From Eubacteriaceae bacterium (GTDB lineage: Bacteria; Bacillota; Clostridia; Oscillospirales; Acutalibacteraceae), in NCBI GenBank assembly GCA_021770095.1, contig JAETRQ010000015.1:1-34098 (forward strand): 34,098 bases of DNA, read 5' to 3'. Shown piece after piece: positions 6,995 to 15,018 of the stretch (positions are counted from its first letter, which is position 1; every line of letters starts with the position of its first letter). A model generated the notes under the pieces. That model worked only from the letters and a program-made list of their open reading frames with translations. It was not told the DNA's origin and did no database searches. Both the position numbers and the translations under genes were made by a program.

Positions 6995-8848
6995 ATGAAT
7001 CGTATAAGACTTACTATGTCACAGGCACTTGTTAAATTCCTCGACAATCAATACATAGAATGTGACGGAGTAGAGACTAAATTTGTTAACGGCATTTTTG
7101 GTATCTTTGGTCACGGATGTGTTGTCGGTGTCGGTCAGGCTCTTGAACAAGGCGGACATAATTTGAAATTTTATCAGGGCAAGAATGAGCAGAATATGGC
7201 ACTTGCTGCGATTGCTTATGCAAAGCAAATGGACAGAAAAGCAATTATTCCATGCGTTTCTTCCATAGGACCGGGTGCTACCAATATGGTAACCGCATGT
7301 GGTTGTGCAACTGCCAACCGAATTCCTCTTCTTGTTCTTCCGGGTGATACTTTTGCTTGCCGTCAGCCTGATCCTGTTTTGCAGCAGGCAGAATTTTTTG
7401 ATAATTACGGCAGAACAGTTACTGACGCTTTTAAAGGTGTTTGCCATTATTTTGACAGGATTAGCAGACCGGAACAGTTGATGACTGCTTGCATCAATGC
7501 AATGCGTGTGCTTACCGATCCTGCCGATACAGGTGCAGTATGCCTTGCAATGCCGCAGGATGTTGAGGGTGAGGCTTATGATTATCCGCAACATTTCCTT
7601 GCAAAAAGAGTATGGCATATGGACAGACGTCCTGTTTCTGCTTCTCAGCTCGACAGAGCAGTGAATATGATTAAAAACTCTAAAAAGCCGATTATTGTTT
7701 GCGGCGGCGGTGTACGATATTCAGGAGCAGAAAAAGAACTTCTTGAATTCGCAACTGAATATAATATCCCTATCAGTGAAACACAGGCAGGTAAGGGTAT
7801 TATTGATTGGAAAAATCCGCTTAATCTTGGTGGTATCGGCGTAACCGGCGGTAAGGCTGCAAATGTTATTGCAAAAGATGCTGACCTTGTTATCGGTGTG
7901 GGAACACGTTTTTCAGATTTCACAACATCATCAAAATGGCTCTTTAATGAAAACAGAAAAGTTCTTGGCATTAATATTTGCCCGTTTGATGCATTCAAGA
8001 TGGATGCGGAGGCGATTATTGCCGATGCTAAAGAAACTTTGACAGCACTTATTGACGCTTGCAGCGGATATAAAAGTGCATATACAGATGAAATTGCAAA
8101 TGCAAAAAAAGAATGGGATGCTATTGTCGACGAATTCTATTCAACCGAACTTGAAGGCGGACTCAATCAGACCCTTGCTCTCGGTATTATAAATGAATTT
8201 ATGGATGACGATGCAATTGCACTCGGCTCTGCAGGTTCACTCCCCGGAGATATGCAAAGATTATTCAGACCTAAGGACAGGGGAACTTACCATATGGAAT
8301 ACGGATATTCCAATATGGGATATGAAGTTAACGGTGCATTGGGTGCAAAGATGGCTAAACCTGAGTCAGAAGTGTATACTTTCTGCGGTGACGGTTCATT
8401 CCTTATGGGTCACAGTGAACTTTATACCGCACTTCAGGAAGGTCTTAAAATCAATGTTTGTTTGTTTGACAATATGGGTTGGGGCTGTATTGAGAATTTG
8501 CAGAATAATCAGGGTACAGATACTTTCGGTACTGTTTTCCGTGCAAGAAATCCTGTGACAGGTATGCTTGACGGTGCAGAGATTGACCCTGATTTTGCAA
8601 AAATAGCAGAAGGATACGGATGCAAAGCATATACCTGCCGTACTTCCGAAGAATTGCGCGCAGCACTCAAAGATGCTAAAAATCAGACTGTATCATGTTT
8701 ATTTGATATTAAAGTACTCCCAAAAACCATGACACCGGGATTTGAATCTTGGTGGAGAGTTGGTGTTGCAGAAGTTTCAGAAAGTGAAACAGTAGCAGCA
8801 GCATACGAGGATATGCAGAATCATATTAAAGAAACATTTGATTATTAA
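6995..8848 (+). CDS. iolD: 3D-(3,5/4)-trihydroxycyclohexane-1,2-dione hydrolase (ThDP-dependent)
   Basis: IolD opens the six-membered ring of diketo-inositol to 5-deoxy-glucuronate. The 617 residues fit the family, which belongs to the acetolactate-synthase-like ThDP enzymes. The N-terminal ThDP pyrimidine domain carries the activating Glu in NEQNMALAA (Glu65). The middle domain includes CGGGVRYSGA (236-245). The C-terminal diphosphate-binding motif runs from GDGSFLMG (465-472) to Asn493. Start: the ATG is 3 bases after iolG stops, with GAGG inside the iolG end as a weak ribosome binding site, so translation is probably coupled. In the pathway it acts on the product of IolE, encoded next. Related cyclohexane-dione hydrolases are an alternative, but context favours IolD. 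Confidence 0.92.
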   Translation: MNRIRLTMSQALVKFLDNQYIECDGVETKFVNGIFGIFGHGCVVGVGQALEQGGHNLKFYQGKNEQNMALAAIAYAKQMDRKAIIPCVSSIGPGATNMVTACGCATANRIPLLVLPGDTFACRQPDPVLQQAEFFDNYGRTVTDAFKGVCHYFDRISRPEQLMTACINAMRVLTDPADTGAVCLAMPQDVEGEAYDYPQHFLAKRVWHMDRRPVSASQLDRAVNMIKNSKKPIIVCGGGVRYSGAEKELLEFATEYNIPISETQAGKGIIDWKNPLNLGGIGVTGGKAANVIAKDADLVIGVGTRFSDFTTSSKWLFNENRKVLGINICPFDAFKMDAEAIIADAKETLTALIDACSGYKSAYTDEIANAKKEWDAIVDEFYSTELEGGLNQTLALGIINEFMDDDAIALGSAGSLPGDMQRLFRPKDRGTYHMEYGYSNMGYEVNGALGAKMAKPESEVYTFCGDGSFLMGHSELYTALQEGLKINVCLFDNMGWGCIENLQNNQGTDTFGTVFRARNPVTGMLDGAEIDPDFAKIAEGYGCKAYTCRTSEELRAALKDAKNQTVSCLFDIKVLPKTMTPGFESWWRVGVAEVSESETVAAAYEDMQNHIKETFDY

Positions 8849-8859
8849 TTATTATATCC

Positions 8860-8890
8860 ATACAGGTAGAATTTAACATTTTGCCTGTAT
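8860..8890 (+). repeat. Inverted repeat in the iolD-iolE gap
   Basis: ATACAGG (8860-8866) and CCTGTAT (8884-8890) form a perfect 7-base stem with a 17-base loop in the 72-base gap between iolD and iolE. No T-run follows, so it is not a standard terminator. It could be an mRNA processing or stability element, or a weak operator; that is inference. Confidence 0.4.
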
Positions 8891-8920
8891 ATAAATTTAA
8901 GATAACGGAAGGTAGTTAAA

Positions 8921-9820
8921 ATGCTTGATTCAAATAAAGTTAAACTTGCTATTGCCCCGATAGGCTGGACAAATGACGATATGCCTGATCTTGGTGCAGA
9001 GAATACATTTGAGCAGTGTATCAGTGAAATGGCACTTGCCGGTTTTAAAGGTTCAGAAATCGGTAATAAATATCCGCAGGACCCTGATGTTTTAAAACCA
9101 TATCTTGACATCAGAGGACTCCAAATTTGTAATGCATGGTTTTCTTCATTCCTCACTTCAAAGCCATATGAAGAAACAATTGAAGCCTTTAAGGCTCATT
9201 GTGATAAACTGCATAAATTGGGTGCAAAAGTAATTGGCGCATCTGAACAAGGTAATTCCATTCAGGGCTGCCTTGACAAATCCATTCTTGATGAAAAGCC
9301 TTATTATACAGATGAAGAGTGGGCAGTTGTAGCAAAAGGATTTAATGAGATGGGTGCATATGCAAAGTCAAAGGGTATGTACTTCACTGTTCACCATCAT
9401 ATGGGAACAGGTGTCCAGACTGTTGAAGAAATTGATAAGTTGATGGAACTGACAGATCCTGATCTTGTTTATCTTCTTTTTGACTCAGGTCATCTTACTT
9501 TTGCAGGAATTGACCCTGTACCTGTACTTAAAAAATATATTAACAGAGTTAAGCATGTCCATCTTAAAGATGTGCGTCTTGATGTTTATAACAATCAGGT
9601 TGTGCCTGAGCATATGTCTTTTCTTGATGCAGTAAGAGCCGGTGTATTCACTGTACCCGGTGACGGAAATGTTGACTTCAAGCCGATTTTTGATATTCTT
9701 GCTGAGAATGATTATGAAGGCTGGGTAGTGGTTGAAGCAGAGCAGGATCCTGCAAAGGCGAACCCATTTGAATACGCAGTTAAAGCCCGCAAATATATTG
9801 CTGAGAATACAGGACTTTAA
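8921..9820 (+). CDS. iolE: Myo-inosose-2 dehydratase
   Basis: IolE dehydrates scyllo-inosose to the diketo-inositol that IolD cleaves. The 299 residues fit the sugar-phosphate-isomerase/AP-endonuclease-like TIM-barrel family. Recognisable segments are [20 protein letters not shown] near the N-terminus, [11 protein letters not shown] (about 152-162), [10 protein letters not shown] (187-196), [10 protein letters not shown] (211-220), GDGNVDF and [10 protein letters not shown] near the C-terminus; these supply the metal-binding His/Asp/Glu. An AAGGTAG ribosome binding site precedes the ATG. It is the last gene of the operon and a terminator follows. Motifs and context agree well. Confidence 0.93.
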   Translation: MLDSNKVKLAIAPIGWTNDDMPDLGAENTFEQCISEMALAGFKGSEIGNKYPQDPDVLKPYLDIRGLQICNAWFSSFLTSKPYEETIEAFKAHCDKLHKLGAKVIGASEQGNSIQGCLDKSILDEKPYYTDEEWAVVAKGFNEMGAYAKSKGMYFTVHHHMGTGVQTVEEIDKLMELTDPDLVYLLFDSGHLTFAGIDPVPVLKKYINRVKHVHLKDVRLDVYNNQVVPEHMSFLDAVRAGVFTVPGDGNVDFKPIFDILAENDYEGWVVVEAEQDPAKANPFEYAVKARKYIAENTGL

Positions 9821-9831
9821 CTGAAATAAAA

Positions 9832-9869
9832 AACAGAACCACCACAGATTGTATCTGCGGTGGTTTTTT
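9832..9869 (+). terminator. Bidirectional terminator between iolE and the AI-2E-family gene
   Basis: AACCACCACAGAT (9837-9849) pairs with ATCTGCGGTGGTT (9853-9865), with one mismatch, and TTTTT follows. Read on the minus strand the hairpin is followed by CTGTTTTTTATTT, so it can also end the convergent gene at 9889-11037. Confidence 0.85.
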
Positions 9870-9888
9870 AATATTAAATATGAAAAAA

Positions 9889-11037
9889 TCAATTTCTGTC
9901 AGGAGAGTTGTAAAGATGGATTCTGCCGGTATCGTTGAAGGCTTTGATTGTCATAATTGAGATAGGTACAATGAACATACCGAGGAAGCCGAATAATTTT
10001 AAACCAAAATAAAGTCCTGCAAGTGTTACGATAGGGTGAACACCAAGAGAATCACCGACGATTTTAGGCTCGATATACTGGCGGATAATTGTGATTACGA
10101 TATAAATAACAATAAGTCCGACTGCCTGACCGGTCATACCGAGAATAAGGCTTATAACTGCCCACGGAATCAAAATTCCGCCTGAGCCTGCAACGGGAAG
10201 AATATCAAATATGGCAATCAGAATGGCAATAATAGCTGTATATCCGTTGTCTGACACACCGATAACATTAAGGATTGTAAGACCGATGAACAGTTCGCAG
10301 AAAGTGATGAGCATAATAAAACCGTATGCTCTGAGCATTTTGAGTACGGTTTTTGAAAAAACCTGCTTTATTTCACTGAGGAAGTTCTTTTTGTTCTCAG
10401 GGAGCTGAAGCTTGATAAAGCCGACAATTCTGTTATAATCTTTTGTAAAGAATATCCATGCAACAATTCCGATAACAATACCGAGCAGTGCCGACGGAAT
10501 GTTTTTTACTACACTGTAAACTCCGGTGATTCCTGTAGTGAGTCCTGAGGCAACAGCTTTTATATCTATACCTAAAGCACTTAAATCAAAATTATTAATC
10601 ATCTTACCGAATACCTGTGTTATGGAATCAGCAGCAGGTGTGTAAATATTATCAGGCAGGAATTTTAATAATGACAAAAGTTCGTTTTCAAGTGTTGCAA
10701 GAAGATTTGGTATATCATTCAGCTGAGCAGTCAGGAAAGATACAAATTCTGCAATTTCTTTTCCGATTAGAGAGAGTATTGTAATAACAGGCCCTAAAAT
10801 CAGGACAAGTGTAAACAGTACAATAAGAATAGACCAAAAGGCGTGGCATTTATTTTTCGTTTTTTTGTCAAGCCACCTCAGCGGCCTTTGCAGAATGACT
10901 GCGAAGAAAAAAGAAACAAGAAACGGGGCAGCAACGCCAAAACAGTATTTGAAGAATAAGAACACCAGCCCGAGAACCATAGCAATGAATGCGACATTGA
11001 TAATGGAATCTCTTCTTTTCTTTATTTTTTCTGTCAT
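9889..11037 (-). CDS. AI-2E family (PerM-like) membrane transporter
   Basis: This 382-residue polytopic membrane protein has the hallmarks of the AI-2E transporter/PerM superfamily. There is a pair of N-terminal membrane helices (FIAMVLGLVFLFFKYCFGVAAPFL), a long amphipathic middle segment (IAEFVSFLTAQLNDIPNLLATLENEL), and a C-terminal cluster with DILPVAGSGGILIPWA and IIRQYIEPKIVGDSLGVHPIVTLAGLYFG, the best conserved part of the family. Members act in small-molecule export or Na+/H+ antiport; only TqsA has been linked to AI-2, so the substrate here is open. ATG 11037 is preferred because AAGGG sits at the right distance; an ATG at 11046 overlaps that site. Confidence 0.88.
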   Translation of the reverse strand: MTEKIKKRRDSIINVAFIAMVLGLVFLFFKYCFGVAAPFLVSFFFAVILQRPLRWLDKKTKNKCHAFWSILIVLFTLVLILGPVITILSLIGKEIAEFVSFLTAQLNDIPNLLATLENELLSLLKFLPDNIYTPAADSITQVFGKMINNFDLSALGIDIKAVASGLTTGITGVYSVVKNIPSALLGIVIGIVAWIFFTKDYNRIVGFIKLQLPENKKNFLSEIKQVFSKTVLKMLRAYGFIMLITFCELFIGLTILNVIGVSDNGYTAIIAILIAIFDILPVAGSGGILIPWAVISLILGMTGQAVGLIVIYIVITIIRQYIEPKIVGDSLGVHPIVTLAGLYFGLKLFGFLGMFIVPISIMTIKAFNDTGRIHLYNSPDRN

Positions 11038-11078
11038 TTTATACATCCCTTTTGTTTTTTATTGTATATAATATAATT

Positions 11079-11107
11079 ATTTTATTGTAATAATACTAAT
11101 TAATCAA
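11079..11107 (-). promoter_or_regulatory. Promoter of the AI-2E-family gene
   Basis: On the minus strand TTGATT (11107-11102) and TAAAAT (11084-11079) are 17 bases apart, about 40 bases before the start codon. Confidence 0.5.
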
Positions 11108-11146
11108 TAGCAAATACAATTTTTTTACATTTTTTTTAAATAATAC

Positions 11147-11178
11147 TTGATACTTTGCTGCTTTTTTGTTAATATAAT
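11147..11178 (+). promoter_or_regulatory. Promoter of the ACT-hom-lysC operon
   Basis: TTGATA (11147-11152) is followed after 17 bases by TAATAT (11170-11175), overlapping TATAAT (11173-11178). The leader to the ATG at 11227 is only about 45 bases, too short for a lysine riboswitch or T-box, so no RNA-level control is visible. Confidence 0.5.
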
Positions 11179-11226
11179 TAAGTGTTTTTCACAGCGAAAC
11201 AACTGTCCTTGAGTGGAGTACAGGAA

Positions 11227-11661
11227 ATGGGAAATATAAATTACTATCTTGTTAATTCAAATATTTTACCGCCGGTTTATTCAAAAGTGATTGAAGCCAA
11301 GAATTATCTTGCGTCCGGTGAGGCTGTTTCAACTGCACAGGCGGTGAAAATGGCAGGAATTTCAAGAAGTGCATACTATAAATACAAGGATGCAGTTTTT
11401 GAATATAACGGTGATAATAATGATGAGACAGAAACAATTAATGCAAAATTAAAAGACAATGCAGGTGTTTTGTCTGCTCTTATGAGTGAGTTGTACAAGG
11501 CAGGTGCGAATGTATTATCTGTCAGCCAGAGCGTTCCTGTTAACAGTGTTGCTGACATTTCTGTTACTGTCAGAGTTACTGAAATGTCTGTTTCAATTGA
11601 AAAACTTATTGAGAATATTAAATTAATAGCCGGTGTAAATGCCGTTAGTATAGGAGGTTAA
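11227..11661 (+). CDS. ACT-domain protein, PheB/UPF0735-like
   Basis: This 144-residue protein has an N-terminal helical segment that reads like a small helix-turn-helix (SGEAVSTAQAVKMAGISRSAYYKYKDAVF, about 30-58) and a C-terminal ACT domain (about 68-144: LKDNAGVLSALMSELYKAGANVLSVSQ). The layout matches the PheB / UPF0735 family, often placed next to homoserine dehydrogenase genes in Firmicutes. ACT domains bind amino acids, so it may sense an amino acid and regulate the pathway; this is inference. ATG 11227 is chosen over 11182 because GGAG lies 8 bases upstream and the extra residues are not family-like. The stop lies 3 bases before hom, indicating cotranscription. Confidence 0.85.
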   Translation: MGNINYYLVNSNILPPVYSKVIEAKNYLASGEAVSTAQAVKMAGISRSAYYKYKDAVFEYNGDNNDETETINAKLKDNAGVLSALMSELYKAGANVLSVSQSVPVNSVADISVTVRVTEMSVSIEKLIENIKLIAGVNAVSIGG

Positions 11662-11664
11662 GCA

Positions 11665-12882
11665 ATGAAAGTTGCAGTCATGGGATACGGAACAGTTGGT
11701 TCCGGTGTGGTTGAAGTAATTGAAAGCCATAAAAATACAATTCCTAAAAAAACAGGCGGTGAGTCATTGGAAGTATCACATATATTGGATTTACGTGATT
11801 TTCCCGATGACCCGCATAAAGATGCTTTTACAAAAGATTTTAACGATATTTTAAATGACCCGGATGTAAAAATTGTTGCAGAAACAATGGGTGGGGTTAA
11901 TCCTGCGTTTGATTTTACAATGAAACTTTTAAAGGCAGGAAAGAGTGTCGTTACTTCAAACAAAGAACTTGTTGCACAGAAAGGACTCGAACTTTTGCAG
12001 GCTGCAGAAGAAAATGGTGTTAACTATTTGTTTGAAGCATCTGTAGGCGGAGGTATTCCAATTATCCGTCCGCTTACACAGTGTCTTGCAGCAAACAATA
12101 TTGAGGGCATTGCCGGTATTCTTAACGGTACTACAAACTTCATTTTAACAATGATGATTGAACAGGATATGTCTTTTGAAGATGCTCTCAAAATTGCACA
12201 GGAAAAAGGATATGCCGAAAAGGATCCGACAGCAGACGTTGAAGGTCACGATGCCTGCAGAAAAGTTTGTATCCTCGCATCGCTTGCGTTCGGAAAACAT
12301 GTTTATCCGTCACAAGTTGAGACAGAGGGTATAACAAATATCACACTTGAGGATGTTTCCTATATCAATTCTGTTAACGGCGTTATCAAACTTCTTGGCC
12401 AGATAAAGTATATCAGCGAGGATGAAATTGCTGCGTTTGTAAGCCCGGCAGTTGTGTATAACGGCTCCCAGCTTGCTTCAGTCAAAGATGTTTTCAATGC
12501 AGTTCTTGTACGCGGTGATTCCGTCGGCGATGTATGTTTTTATGGCCCCGGTGCCGGTAAATTGCCGACAGCTTCAGCAGTTGTTGCTGATATTATTGAC
12601 TGTGCAAAGCATACCGACAGAAAGAAGATTTTCGGTTGGGGTGCAGGTGACGAAGATTATGTTGTTGATTATAAGAGCAAAATTAAAATGCCGTTTTATG
12701 TCAGAGCAAAAGCAGATTGTTCCAAAATCGGCAATGTTTTCGGTGAGATAAAATTCCTTTCAAGACAGGGACAGCCGTCTGATGAGGTGGCATTTATCAC
12801 AGATGATATGACTGAGGTTGAACTGAAAGAAAAATTGAAAGATATTGATGTTATCAATATCATCAAGGTTACAAACTATTAA
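11665..12882 (+). CDS. hom: Homoserine dehydrogenase
   Basis: It reduces aspartate semialdehyde to homoserine, the branch point to threonine and methionine. The 405 residues include the NAD(P) motif GYGTVGSG (7-14), the SNKEL motif (about 98-102), the NGTTNFIL segment and the KDPTADVEGHDACRK catalytic region. The C-terminal ~65 residues (KMPFYVRAKADCSKIGNVFGEI ... DVINIIKVTNY) look like a reduced ACT domain, shorter than the full regulatory tail of ~430-residue enzymes. A strong AGGAGG ribosome binding site lies 7 bases before the ATG. The gene is tightly linked to the ACT protein upstream (3-base gap) and lysC downstream (21-base gap). Confidence 0.95.
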   Translation: MKVAVMGYGTVGSGVVEVIESHKNTIPKKTGGESLEVSHILDLRDFPDDPHKDAFTKDFNDILNDPDVKIVAETMGGVNPAFDFTMKLLKAGKSVVTSNKELVAQKGLELLQAAEENGVNYLFEASVGGGIPIIRPLTQCLAANNIEGIAGILNGTTNFILTMMIEQDMSFEDALKIAQEKGYAEKDPTADVEGHDACRKVCILASLAFGKHVYPSQVETEGITNITLEDVSYINSVNGVIKLLGQIKYISEDEIAAFVSPAVVYNGSQLASVKDVFNAVLVRGDSVGDVCFYGPGAGKLPTASAVVADIIDCAKHTDRKKIFGWGAGDEDYVVDYKSKIKMPFYVRAKADCSKIGNVFGEIKFLSRQGQPSDEVAFITDDMTEVELKEKLKDIDVINIIKVTNY

Positions 12883-12903
12883 TATTATGAGGAGGACTTA
12901 ACG

Positions 12904-14106
12904 ATGGGACTTATTGTTCAGAAGTTTGGCGGTTCGTCCGTGGCGAATGCCGAACGAGTAATGAATGTTGCCAAGATTGTAACGGATACTTACAAGCAAG
13001 GCAATGATGTTGTGGTTGTTGTATCTGCACAGGGCGACACAACAGATGATTTGATTGAAAAGGCAAATGAAATCAATCCTAATGCACATAAGAGAGAGAT
13101 GGACCAACTTCTTACAGCAGGCGAACAGATTTCAATTTCACTTCTTGCAATGGCGATTGAAAAAATCGGTTGTCCTGTAATCAGTCTTTTGGGCTGGCAG
13201 GCAGGATTTAATACGAATTCAATCCATACTTCCGCAAGAATAAAAAATATAAAGCCTAACAGACTTCAGGCTGAAATTGCAAAGCACAATATTGTTGTGG
13301 TTGCAGGTTTCCAGGGAATTAACAGATATGATGATTTAACAACTCTCGGCAGAGGTGGTTCGGATACGTCTGCAGTTGCAATTGCGGCAGCACTTAAGGC
13401 AGATAAATGTCAGATTTTTACAGATGTTGAAGGTGTTTATACAGCCGATCCGAGAAAAGTGGAAAACGCTAAAAAGTTAAAGGATATTACCTATGACGAG
13501 ATGCTTGAACTCGCAACACTCGGTGCACAGGTTCTTAATAACCGTTCAGTTGAAATGGCCAAAAAATACGGAGTAGAACTTGAGGTTCTCTCATCATTAA
13601 ACCCAATTCCGGGTACTATTGTTAAGGAGACAGCAAAGATGGAAAAAATGTTAATTCGCGGTGTAACAAAAGATAAGGATGTTGCACTTGTTTCAATTTT
13701 AAATTTACAGGATACTCCGGGTATCGCATTCAAAATCTTCTCAAAACTTTCAGCAAAGAATATTAATGTTGACATTATCCTTCAGTCATTTGGCAGAGAC
13801 GGCACAAAGGATATTGTTTTCACAGTAAGCAAGGATAATGGTCCGCTTGCTGTTGAACTGCTTGAAGATATGCTTGATAATTGCAAAATTGTCTGCAATA
13901 CTGAGGTGGCAAAAGTGTCAATCGTTGGTGCCGGTATGGAATCACATCCGGGAACAGCGTCAAAAATGTTTGAAGCACTTTATGAATCAAACATTAATAT
14001 CCAGATGATTTCAACATCTGAAATTAAAATCTCTGTTATTATTGATGCAGAAGATGCAGACAGAGCAGTAAGTGCAGTTCATAAAGCATTTATACCAAAC
14101 GATTAA
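12904..14106 (+). CDS. lysC: Aspartate kinase
   Basis: It phosphorylates aspartate, the first step to lysine, threonine and methionine. The 400 residues show the N-terminal kinase signature KFGGSSVANAERV, the TLGRGGSDTSAVAIAAAL nucleotide/substrate loop, FTDVEGVYTADPR, and two C-terminal ACT domains beginning near RGVTKDKDVALVSI and KVSIVGAGMESHPG, where feedback inhibition by lysine and/or threonine is expected. A strong GAGGAGG ribosome binding site lies in the 21-base gap after hom. A terminator follows, so it is the last gene of this operon. Confidence 0.96.
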   Translation: MGLIVQKFGGSSVANAERVMNVAKIVTDTYKQGNDVVVVVSAQGDTTDDLIEKANEINPNAHKREMDQLLTAGEQISISLLAMAIEKIGCPVISLLGWQAGFNTNSIHTSARIKNIKPNRLQAEIAKHNIVVVAGFQGINRYDDLTTLGRGGSDTSAVAIAAALKADKCQIFTDVEGVYTADPRKVENAKKLKDITYDEMLELATLGAQVLNNRSVEMAKKYGVELEVLSSLNPIPGTIVKETAKMEKMLIRGVTKDKDVALVSILNLQDTPGIAFKIFSKLSAKNINVDIILQSFGRDGTKDIVFTVSKDNGPLAVELLEDMLDNCKIVCNTEVAKVSIVGAGMESHPGTASKMFEALYESNINIQMISTSEIKISVIIDAEDADRAVSAVHKAFIPND

Positions 14107-14123
14107 TAAATTTAAGAGCATTG

Positions 14124-14162
14124 AGCGGTATTGAATTGATTTTCAATACCGCTTTTGTTTTG
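14124..14162 (+). terminator. Terminator after lysC
   Basis: AGCGGTATTGAA (14124-14135) pairs perfectly with TTCAATACCGCT (14142-14153) around a 6-base loop, followed by TTTGTTTTGT. Confidence 0.88.
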
Positions 14163-14194
14163 TCTAATACTATACAGGAAAATTTTTCTAACTG

Positions 14195-14223
14195 TTGAAT
14201 TGTATACCATATGATGTTATAAT
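14195..14223 (+). promoter_or_regulatory. Promoter of the rlmB-like gene
   Basis: TTGAAT (14195-14200) and TATAAT (14218-14223) are 17 bases apart. Transcription would begin near 14230, which fits translation from 14254 rather than from the ATG at 14239. Confidence 0.65.
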
Positions 14224-14253
14224 TATTATAAATAATATATGAGGATACAAAAT

Positions 14254-15009
14254 ATGCCAAGAGAAGAAATGACCAATGATAATTTAATTATCGGCAGAAA
14301 TGCTGTTATGGAATTACTGAAATCCGGCAGAGAGATTGAAAACGTACTTGTCGCCAAAGGGGACAGAGAGGGTTCAGTTATCCGTATTCTTTCAATGTGT
14401 AAAGAACAGGGGATTGTGGTAAAAACAGTTGACAGGAAAAAACTCGATTTTATGTGCGGCAATGCAAATCATCAGGGTGTTGCAGCAAATGTTCCCGTAC
14501 ATAAATATTCAACTGTTGATGAGATTATTGCGTATGCAGAAAGCAAAAATGAGCCGCCGTTTTTAATTATTTGTGACGAGATTGAGGACAGTCACAATCT
14601 GGGCGCTATTATCAGAAGTGCAGAGGCGTGCGGTGCACACGGAATTATTATTCCGAAAAGAAGAAATGTCGGTCTGAATTTTATTGTTGCAAAAACATCC
14701 TGCGGTGCACTTGAATATATGCGTGTTGCAAGAGTCAGCAACCTTGCACGTACGATTGATGATTTGAAAAAAAAGAATATTTGGGTTTATTGTGCTGATA
14801 TGGACGGACAGCCATGGTGTAAAACAGATTTTTCAGGTGGTTGTGCATTGGTTATCGGAAATGAAGGCAAAGGTGTCGGAAGACTGATTAAGGAAAAATG
14901 TGATATAACCGTAAGCCTTCCAATGTGCGGAGAAGTGAATTCTCTGAATGCGTCTGTAGCAGCAGGTATTATTATGTATGAAGTCACCAAACAACGACTT
15001 GGACTGTGA
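14254..15009 (+). CDS. rlmB: 23S rRNA 2'-O-ribose methyltransferase, TrmH/SpoU family (RlmB-like)
   Basis: It is a SAM-dependent SPOUT methyltransferase, probably modifying the ribose of G2251 in 23S rRNA. The 251 residues comprise an N-terminal substrate-binding domain (IIGRNAVMELLKSGREIENVLVAKG ... VPVHKYSTVDEIIA) and the SPOUT domain with the three family motifs: CDEIEDSHNLGAIIRSAEACG, LVIGNEGKGVG and SLPMCGEVNSLNASVAAGI. ATG 14254 has TGAGGA 8 bases upstream; the ATG at 14239 overlaps that site and has none. The stop codon is 9 bases from the next start. RlmB is the best family member on length and layout; the target nucleotide cannot be read from sequence. Confidence 0.88.
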   Translation: MPREEMTNDNLIIGRNAVMELLKSGREIENVLVAKGDREGSVIRILSMCKEQGIVVKTVDRKKLDFMCGNANHQGVAANVPVHKYSTVDEIIAYAESKNEPPFLIICDEIEDSHNLGAIIRSAEACGAHGIIIPKRRNVGLNFIVAKTSCGALEYMRVARVSNLARTIDDLKKKNIWVYCADMDGQPWCKTDFSGGCALVIGNEGKGVGRLIKEKCDITVSLPMCGEVNSLNASVAAGIIMYEVTKQRLGL

Positions 15010-15018
15010 GTGAGAAAA

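Noticed and set aside
7019-7618. 199-codon open frame on the minus strand inside iolD
   Set aside because: It is fully antisense to a clear iolD, has no ribosome binding site and its translation resembles no protein family.
11103-11226. Possible lysine riboswitch or T-box before the ACT-hom-lysC operon
   Set aside because: The leader after the predicted promoter is only about 45 bases and shows no such fold.
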